From NCBI RefSeq assembly GCF_040436315.1, contig NZ_AP031572.1, positions 682,001 to 746,000 of the forward strand: DNA of 64,000 bases, given 5' to 3'. Made by a program: the position numbers and the translations under genes. Position 1 is the stretch's first letter. The number at the start of each line of letters is the position of its first letter. Positions 59,001 through 64,000 of this stretch are shown in pieces. A model generated the notes under the pieces. That model was not told where the DNA came from. It was given only the letters and a program-made list of their open reading frames with translations, and made no database searches. This stretch comes from Synechocystis sp. LKSZ1 (lineage in GTDB: Bacteria > Cyanobacteriota > Cyanobacteriia > Cyanobacteriales > Microcystaceae).

Positions 59001-59222
59001 CTATTCAGCTTGGATAGCTTCAACCGCTCGCTCTAGCATGGTTTCGTCGAGGTGTTTTTCCGATTGACGCTCGTCGGTCAGCAGTTCCCGGGCCTTTTCT
59101 GCGACGGTTTCAGGGATGGTCGTGTCGATTTCAGTGGCTCGTTCCAGCATGGTTTCCTGGAGATGTTCTTCCTGCTGGCGTTCCTTGGCCATTAATTCGC
59201 GGGCTTTGTCTTGAGTACTCAT
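59001..59222 (-). CDS. Small two-repeat acidic helical protein
   Basis: 73 residues. Two copies of a 35-residue unit: KARELMAKERQQEEHLQETM and LERATEI, then KARELLTDERQSEKHLDETM and LERAVEA. Both match at most positions, the rest conservative. The pattern predicts long amphipathic helices, highly charged, no membrane part. No known family recognised. Convergent with apcC, with the terminator between. The internal duplication and clean ATG make a real gene likely. Confidence 0.7.
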   Translation of the reverse strand: MSTQDKARELMAKERQQEEHLQETMLERATEIDTTIPETVAEKARELLTDERQSEKHLDETMLERAVEAIQAE

Positions 59223-59304
59223 GGTGATTGCTTAACGGTTACAGGGGCTACCATTCCACTGTATCGGGGGACTGATCTTCTCAGGAGGCCTGAGTCAAAA
59301 AAGT

Positions 59305-59994
59305 TTATGCTTTTGCGTTTTCAGCAAGCTTCGATGTCATAACAGCATAAAAGGGGTCAGGGCCAGCCATACCTAGCAACTGTAGAAGGCCCGGCAGGGG
59401 AGTCGCCGTTTTGATCACGACTTCTGGGGCCGAAAAGCCCGCTACACTTTGGCAATAGGCTTTAACCAACTGAAGATGATGGGCATCAGTTCCCTCGCGC
59501 CAGGCCGCAATCGCTTTTTGATAGAACATACGGTTAGAAAAGCTGACAATCAGTTGACCGCCGGGTTTCAGGACTCGATAAACTTCGCTAAAAATGGCCT
59601 CGGGATATTGTAGATACTGCACTGACACCGTGATCAACACCGCATCAAAATCCTGATCCGGTAGGGGTAATTGCAGATTTTGGTTCAAATTTTGGACAAA
59701 GTAGTGATTTAAACGGGGATTCTTGGCAAGTTCTTCGGCATTGAGGCCATGGCCCTCGACCCATGCAAAATCCATGTCCGTTGGTAAGTGGGAGACCCAA
59801 CTGCTCATCAAATCCAAAACACGACTATGGGGCCTGAGTCGTTCCCGGTAGAGTTGGGTTAACTGATCAATAAAATGGGCATCCACATGGGTCACAAAAC
59901 GAGGATAGGCATAGAAGGCCGTATCATCACTGTTATCTAGCTTGGTACGGTCTTCGGCCCGGAGACAGAAAGAAGAGCGAGGGGAAATGGACAT
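59305..59994 (-). CDS. Class I SAM-dependent methyltransferase
   Basis: 229 residues. A cyanobacterial-type start with DNSDDTAFYAYPRFVTHVDAHFIDQLTQLYRERL, then motif I as VLDLMSSWVSHLP (less glycine-rich than usual), DFDAVLITVSVQYLQYPEAIFSEVYRVLKPGGQLIVSFSNRMF (motifs II and III in outline). Methyltransf_11 type. Substrate unknown; plant and cyanobacterial relatives of this wording are uncharacterised. Cytosolic. Confidence 0.85.
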   Translation of the reverse strand: MSISPRSSFCLRAEDRTKLDNSDDTAFYAYPRFVTHVDAHFIDQLTQLYRERLRPHSRVLDLMSSWVSHLPTDMDFAWVEGHGLNAEELAKNPRLNHYFVQNLNQNLQLPLPDQDFDAVLITVSVQYLQYPEAIFSEVYRVLKPGGQLIVSFSNRMFYQKAIAAWREGTDAHHLQLVKAYCQSVAGFSAPEVVIKTATPLPGLLQLLGMAGPDPFYAVMTSKLAENAKA

Positions 59995-60154
59995 GCTTAC
60001 TCTGTAGTTTTAAGAGGGAGCGTTTAGCCGAGGAGAATACTTGGCTATGGTTAAAAATTGTAAAGTTTCTCCCTGATTTCTGCCGTAGCCATCATGAGGT
60101 CTGCTCAAATAAGGCTTTAATCAACAAGTAGTAAATTTTAAGGGCAGAGAGGCT

Positions 60155-60940
60155 TTATGCTCGCGGCGGATTGCTACCGGCCAGCATTTGTGAAAGTAGA
60201 TGATGAACTAACTGCAAGACAAACAAAATTACGAAAATAGGATTATTGAATAAGTATCTTCTCCACAAACGTCGCGGTTCCCGAATGAGTCGATAGGCCC
60301 ACTCCAGTCCTAGCGGCATTAGCCAGCGCGGTGCTTGAGCGACCTCTCCACTGTGAAAATTAAAGGCCGCTCCAACCCCAATCATCACGGCCGTTAGTTG
60401 TCGATAATGCCTGGCCATCCAGATTTCCTGTTTCGGACATCCTAGGCCCACAAAAATCAGTTTTGCTCCTGCTTGTCTGATGCGTTCGATATCTTTTGCT
60501 TCTTCGGCAAAAGTCAGAGGACGAAAAGGGGGTGAATAGGCACCGGTAATGTCTAGACCAGGCAATAACTGTCGTAAATAATCCTGTAACTTCTCTAAAG
60601 TTTTATCTGTTCCGCCGTAAAGATAGATGGGAATGTTCTGTTGAGCGGCCTGACGGCAGAGGGCCAGCATCAGATCAGGGCCATAGACACGGTCTTGTTG
60701 ATGAAGGCCAAGTAGACGTAGGCCCCAAACCAAAGGCATTCCATCCGGTGTTACAAGATTTGCTTCGTTGATAACTTGTTGGTAAGTCGGTTGCCAATAA
60801 GCCGTCATAACTACATGAACGTTAGCAGCAACGACATAGCTAGCCTGGCTGGTGCAAATCCAATCCAGGATCTGTTGGCAGGCCATTTCGTAGCTTGTCC
60901 CATCAATACGGGTTTTGAGGATTACACGACTGGTTGGCAT
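60155..60940 (-). CDS. WecG/TagA/CpsF family glycosyltransferase
   Basis: 261 residues from the ATG at 60940 (MPTSRVILKTRIDG); an open frame to 61021 adds 27 residues not typical of the family. Motifs: VVAANVHVVMTAY, NLVTPDGMPLVWGLRLLG, RVYGPDLMLALC, YLYGGTDKTLEKLQDYL, LIFVGLGCPKQEIWMARH and IGVGAAFNFHSGEVAQAPRW. GT26 enzymes transfer N-acetylmannosaminuronate or related sugars to lipid-linked intermediates for cell-surface polysaccharide. Peripheral membrane, basic/hydrophobic C-terminus. Confidence 0.93.
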   Translation of the reverse strand: MPTSRVILKTRIDGTSYEMACQQILDWICTSQASYVVAANVHVVMTAYWQPTYQQVINEANLVTPDGMPLVWGLRLLGLHQQDRVYGPDLMLALCRQAAQQNIPIYLYGGTDKTLEKLQDYLRQLLPGLDITGAYSPPFRPLTFAEEAKDIERIRQAGAKLIFVGLGCPKQEIWMARHYRQLTAVMIGVGAAFNFHSGEVAQAPRWLMPLGLEWAYRLIREPRRLWRRYLFNNPIFVILFVLQLVHHLLSQMLAGSNPPRA

Positions 60941-61040
60941 AGTGGTGGCAATAATAATGCACTTCGTAAAATTGGCAACGAAAGGACTGACCCCAACAAC
61001 GCTATGATACCTTTCGCCCAATCCTGAGCCTGCTGTCGTG

Positions 61041-61307
61041 ATGCGTGCGATCCGAGAATACTTTCAATGTCTCATTAACCCAGTAATGATGCCCATGGCC
61101 CTACGGGTAGCCCTGGTAGTGGGCTCGTTGCTGTTACTGATCAATCATGGTTCTGCCATTATGGGCCACCGCATGAGTCGTGAACGTTGGTTGGCAGCTA
61201 TCTTAACTTACCTCGTTCCCTATGCCGTTAATATTCACGGCCAGTATATCAGTCGTCCAAAAACGCTTCCCACGATGCATTCCCGACAACAGCCTACCCG
61301 CGTATAG
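61041..61307 (+). CDS. nrtS: Nitrate/nitrite transporter NrtS
   Basis: 88 residues from the ATG at 61041 (a GTG one codon earlier is possible). The NrtS pattern is clear: NPVMMPMALRVALVVGSLLLLINHGSA and SRERWLAAILTYLVPYAVNIHGQYISR, with two membrane helices. NrtS proteins are small cyanobacterial and bacterial nitrate/nitrite transporters; in marine strains they occur as one or two genes (NrtS1/NrtS2). Divergent from the WecG-type gene (100 bp). No nitrate reductase genes nearby. Confidence 0.85.
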   Translation: MRAIREYFQCLINPVMMPMALRVALVVGSLLLLINHGSAIMGHRMSRERWLAAILTYLVPYAVNIHGQYISRPKTLPTMHSRQQPTRV

Positions 61308-61412
61308 GGCCAGGGCCTTTTGCTCAAGCCAACCTCTGCGTTGATTTTGAGACCAGGAGAAGGAAATCCAGTCAATTTACCGGCCTGATCGGACTAGACT
61401 TTGAAGCAGTCA

Positions 61413-61451
61413 GGTTTGTTATCTACAAGAAGGCCAATTGGCCAACAAACC
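61413..61451. repeat. Inverted repeat after nrtS
   Basis: GGTTTGTT (61413-61420) pairs with AACAAACC (61444-61451), enclosing the palindrome GGCCAATTGGCC (61432-61443). No T-run follows, so it may be a Rho-independent-like end without T-tract, or a protein-binding site ahead of the FkbM genes. Confidence 0.4.
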
Positions 61452-61514
61452 GAACACGCTTCCATGTTTTGATAAAGCTAAACCTCTGGCTATCCACTGA
61501 TTGCCGTTATTTTC

Positions 61515-62252
61515 ATGTCTAATTTTACTACCCCTTGGCTTGACCCCCTGACCTACCGATTGAGTAATCGTTTTTTTAACTGGCTGGGCCGTTGCTTGCT
61601 CCCCGAATGGGACCGGAGACTCTTGGGTCTGAGCCGTTTGCCGATCCAGACCATCATTGATATTGGGGCCAATGAAGGGCAATTTGCCAAAAAGATCAAG
61701 AAGCATTTTCCCCAGGCCATGATTTATGCTTTTGAACCCCTACCCGTTCCCTTTCAACAATTGTCTCGCTGGGCCCAATCCTATCCTGATCAGGTGATCC
61801 CCTTTAATTTGGCCCTGGGAGAAACCACAACAACCATTGAAATGAAAAGTCATTTGTACTTTAATCCCTCGTCATCGGTGCTGGCAACGACGGCCCTGTG
61901 TGAAACCATCTATCCCATGGTTAAAAAACAGGAAAAAATCCGCCTGGCCCAATCGACTCTCGACCAGGTGATGCAGGGCCATGATCTAAGGCCAGATATT
62001 TTAATTAAACTCGATGTCCAGGGCTACGAAGACCGGGTTCTACGGGGTGGGATGGCGACGCTCCAGCGGGCCAAGGCCTGTATTATTGAAGTCTCCCTCG
62101 ATCCCCTCTACGAAGCGCAAGCTCAATTTCGGGATATTTTTGTCCTCCTGGATGGCCTGGGCTACGTCTATGCCGGTAATCTAGACCAGATGCTGGCCAG
62201 GGATGGTCATGTTCGTTATTTTAATGCTGTCTTTATTAATTCCCGTCTCTAG
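61515..62252 (+). CDS. FkbM family methyltransferase 1
   Basis: 245 residues. SAM motifs: TIIDIGANEGQFAKKIKKHFP, YAFEPLPVPFQQL, and the FkbM core ILIKLDVQGYEDRVLRGG followed by CIIEVSL. FkbM enzymes methylate sugar or polyketide hydroxyls; in cyanobacteria they often decorate surface polysaccharide. Its position beside a WecG-type transferase suits that role. The next FkbM gene starts 8 bp later. Confidence 0.9.
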   Translation: MSNFTTPWLDPLTYRLSNRFFNWLGRCLLPEWDRRLLGLSRLPIQTIIDIGANEGQFAKKIKKHFPQAMIYAFEPLPVPFQQLSRWAQSYPDQVIPFNLALGETTTTIEMKSHLYFNPSSSVLATTALCETIYPMVKKQEKIRLAQSTLDQVMQGHDLRPDILIKLDVQGYEDRVLRGGMATLQRAKACIIEVSLDPLYEAQAQFRDIFVLLDGLGYVYAGNLDQMLARDGHVRYFNAVFINSRL

Positions 62253-62260
62253 GCCCGTTT

Positions 62261-63094
62261 ATGCGTGTTGAAGCTTGCTGTCAGTCCCTCCTGACCCATT
62301 TTCTCCCCCTGGTAGACCCCCAACGTCAGGGCCTCTGTCTTGATGTCGGGGTGGGAACCTTTGCCTTTTACTGCGAACAGTTTGCGCGTCTTGGTTTTCC
62401 CACGGTGGCGGTGGAACCCCTGCCTGTTCCCCAGTTAAAGCGCCTGGCCAAAGCCCTATCCTTTCAGCTGATTGAGGCCTGTTTATCCGACACCAATGGC
62501 CAGCAGACCTTGTATCAGGGACGATTTGCAGGGTTTTTCAATAGCAACTTTAGTTCCCTCTCGCCGGACTGGTTTGGGGCCTCCCCCCGAGCCACCTTGG
62601 TGCCGACCCAGACCCTGCCTACCCTCATCCAGGCCCTACAACCGGGCCAGATCACCTGTTTAAAACTCGACATTGAAGGCTGGGAGTTTAATGTGCTAAA
62701 GCAACTGCCCCTCCTGCCAGCGGCCCTCCGCCCTAAGGTGATCCTGTTTGAATACGGCGGCGGGGCCAGTAAGCATCGGGACGAAAAAGGCTGGAGTCAA
62801 CACTTTTTTGAGGGTACCCTCAACTGCCTGCGCGTCCTCCAGGCCTGTGGCTACCAGGACAGCCTATTAATTGATTTTGCTCCCCAGACCCAGGAAACCC
62901 GTTTTCACCTACCGACAATAGAAACAACAACGGACGAGTCTCTCCTAAATCTGTTTCCCGATCACTGCATTTACGGCAACATCATCAGTTTTTTAGACTA
63001 TCCGCTGAATGCAGAATGGGTAGCTCAGCTCTGTCGTCCTTACTATCGCGTCAATCCCCTAGAGCGCTTGGTGAGCCAGCTTGTCTCCCGCTAG
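62261..63094 (+). CDS. FkbM family methyltransferase 2
   Basis: 277 residues. Related in plan to the first copy but diverged: LCLDVGVGTFAFYCEQFARLGF, VAVEPLPVPQLKRL, CLKLDIEGWEFNVLKQL, VILFEYGGG. The acidic residue after LKLDIEGWE and the EP motif are intact. It is translationally close to copy 1 (8-bp gap), so one operon. Paralogues in tandem suggest two sites on one product, or alternative substrates. Confidence 0.9.
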   Translation: MRVEACCQSLLTHFLPLVDPQRQGLCLDVGVGTFAFYCEQFARLGFPTVAVEPLPVPQLKRLAKALSFQLIEACLSDTNGQQTLYQGRFAGFFNSNFSSLSPDWFGASPRATLVPTQTLPTLIQALQPGQITCLKLDIEGWEFNVLKQLPLLPAALRPKVILFEYGGGASKHRDEKGWSQHFFEGTLNCLRVLQACGYQDSLLIDFAPQTQETRFHLPTIETTTDESLLNLFPDHCIYGNIISFLDYPLNAEWVAQLCRPYYRVNPLERLVSQLVSR

Positions 63095-63097
63095 GCC

Positions 63098-63619
63098 TTA
63101 ATCCGGGGCGTAGGTTTTGAGCAATTCGTTCATCTGCTCAAGTAAATCCTTGCGCACTGGTAAGTCGAGGGGGTTGCGGTCGGGCAGTTGGGGCCGATCC
63201 AGGAAGCGCTTAATGCCTTCTTGACTTTGTTTGTGAATGAGGGCATGGAGTTCATTTTGGGCCCGTTCTCGCTGGTAATGGGCCCCTTCCTCTGAGGTAG
63301 CGTAGAGGGGGGGAAGTCGATTTAAGGCGTAGGCCGCCACATCGGCAATGTCCAGGGCCTTACTCTGTTCGTCATCCAGCTCCGACACCTGGGTAATCAC
63401 TTCCGTAACCACCAGTTCTTCCATCACGTTGATAAATTGTTTGTGGGGCATGGCCACCACCTGGCCCGCCAGTAGGGCCGCCATCAGTTGGTCGAGGGCC
63501 GTATATTCTTCCAAGGAAAGTTCCGAGGCACTTTCACAGATCCGCCCGACCTCTGCTTCCATGGTGGGGGTTAAATAGCCATCTTGCAGGGCCTGGTGAA
63601 CGATCATTTGAATACTCAT
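63098..63619 (-). CDS. Late competence ComFB domain protein
   Basis: 173 residues from the ATG at 63619 (MSIQMIVHQALQDGYLT); a frame to 63661 is less likely. The ComFB domain shows as FINVMEELVVTEVITQVSE, followed by DIADVAAYALNRLPPLYATSEEGAHYQRERA. Cyanobacterial ComFB proteins have been found to bind c-di-GMP and to influence motility and natural competence; the conserved Ala-Leu-Asn-Arg-Leu-Pro-Pro-Leu-Tyr patch matches the family. N-terminal region with a CESASELSLEEY helix precedes it. Cytosolic. It is downstream of hfq on the same strand, which is relevant because cyanobacterial Hfq also acts in type IV pilus motility. Confidence 0.88.
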   Translation of the reverse strand: MSIQMIVHQALQDGYLTPTMEAEVGRICESASELSLEEYTALDQLMAALLAGQVVAMPHKQFINVMEELVVTEVITQVSELDDEQSKALDIADVAAYALNRLPPLYATSEEGAHYQRERAQNELHALIHKQSQEGIKRFLDRPQLPDRNPLDLPVRKDLLEQMNELLKTYAPD

Positions 63620-63673
63620 GGCAGAAATCATCCGAAAAGTAGAGAGATACGCGATGTGCAACTAAAAACGACA

Positions 63674-63735
63674 AAATCAGGGTTCCAGGCGATAATCTAA
63701 CCTTCCTGATTTCTGAAAGCCTTGTAAATCAAGGC
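63674..63735. other. Two hairpins between hfq and comFB
   Basis: AAATCAGG (63674-63681) pairs with CCTGATTT (63705-63712), and GCCTTG (63719-63724) pairs with CAAGGC (63730-63735) with a 5-nt loop. Neither has a proper T-run in the minus-strand direction. They may act as a processing or attenuation site in the hfq-comFB transcript. Confidence 0.4.
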
Positions 63736-63793
63736 CTAAAAAATAGTTGCACACGGGGTGAGAGATAGTCCGTAATTTCTGGGCTTCACCAGT

Positions 63794-64000
63794 CTAGGGG
63801 CGGGGTTGAATATAGACAACAGCCTGCCACCAGACGAGGGTGGGTTCCTCGGCTTGGCTGTGTAGACAGAGGCAGTGGTCGTCCTGCCAACGAATTTTAC
63901 CGACTAAGATATCATTCGTCGTTAGTTTGATTTCCACCGTCTGCTGGCCTTTGATCAGGGATTGGATTTGACGAACGCTGGGGAGGCCCGTATTAAACTC
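63794..64000 (-). CDS. hfq: RNA chaperone Hfq, cyanobacterial type (5' end outside window)
   Basis: I translated the minus strand from 64000 to a TAG at 63796-63794: 68 visible residues, EFNTGLPSVRQIQSLIKGQQ, then a TVEIKLTTNDILVGKIRWQDD segment and a VVYIQP end. The Sm-like fold and the GLPSVRQ(I/V)Q opening match the short cyanobacterial Hfq (about 70 residues). Only the first few residues are missing. In Synechocystis Hfq binds the pilus ATPase PilB1 for motility and lacks strong RNA binding. Neighbour comFB lies downstream. Confidence 0.9.
   Translation of the reverse strand, partial: EFNTGLPSVRQIQSLIKGQQTVEIKLTTNDILVGKIRWQDDHCLCLHSQAEEPTLVWWQAVVYIQPRP

Overview
The window is chromosomal DNA of a phycobilisome-containing cyanobacterium. 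The evidence is an apcABC operon (allophycocyanin), psbT and psb28 (photosystem II), SasA with its KaiB-like input domain, a cyanobacterial-type glutamate-cysteine ligase, a CpcS/CpcU-type bilin lyase, NblB, NrtS, ComFB, Rre1/Ycf29 and a cyanobacterial Hfq. Coding density is high and the DNA is moderately GC-rich, with GGCC strings very frequent. I did not notice the HIP1 octamer GCGATCGC that many cyanobacteria carry. Gene content and order (apcABC without apcE, free-standing psbT beside nrdR) suggest a unicellular, Synechocystis-like lineage, but I cannot name the species.

Layout. 0-5.8 kb: a truncated membrane protein, a site-2 protease, a degenerate metallo-beta-lactamase-fold protein, two conserved unknowns and the clock kinase SasA. 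5.8-11.5 kb: pyruvate kinase, Psb28, a DinG-like protein without a visible Walker A, a thylakoid thioredoxin (TxlA/HCF164 type) and methionine aminopeptidase. 11.5-17.7 kb: a BI-1 family membrane protein, a probable Yfr1-type small RNA, carboxynorspermidine synthase, pyrF and several membrane or unknown proteins, then tRNA-Val. 17.8-24.2 kb: a divergent MerR / glutaredoxin-MauE module with duplicated operator sequence, bilin lyase and NblB, YebC, GshA and TrmL. 24.2-40.3 kb: a LysM/M23 envelope protein, DUF928, an IMPase, dxs, leuC, a CNB-EAL signalling protein, an SDR, a MacB-type permease, purF, psbT-nrdR and trhO. 40.3-46.7 kb: tRNA-Ala, an AT-rich gene-poor stretch, hypF, a PHP phosphoesterase, 4-hydroxybenzoate prenyltransferase, and an M48 protease whose stop codon lies inside tRNA-Leu. 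46.7-57.1 kb: a signalling-rich block (PhnD-like lipoprotein, haem-binding Tll0287-like/HAMP protein, Ser/Thr kinase, FHA-GAF-cyclase), an HdrB-like protein, an O-methyltransferase and DUF72 gene with overlapping start codons, a GT4 glycosyltransferase, Rre1 and a Uma2 protein. 57.1-64 kb: apcABC with terminator, a small two-repeat protein, glycosyltransferase and methyltransferases, NrtS, two FkbM methyltransferases, ComFB and the 3' part of hfq.

Most genes are housekeeping and sit singly or in pairs; I found no prophage, insertion sequence, CRISPR array or toxin cluster. The most interesting signals are the Yfr1-like RNA at about 12.7 kb, the MerR-glutaredoxin-MauE divergon with two near-identical 19-bp elements, the protease-tRNA overlap, and the effector-less haem/HAMP protein beside a PhnD-like lipoprotein. 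All calls come from reading the sequence and recognising families; no database search was run.
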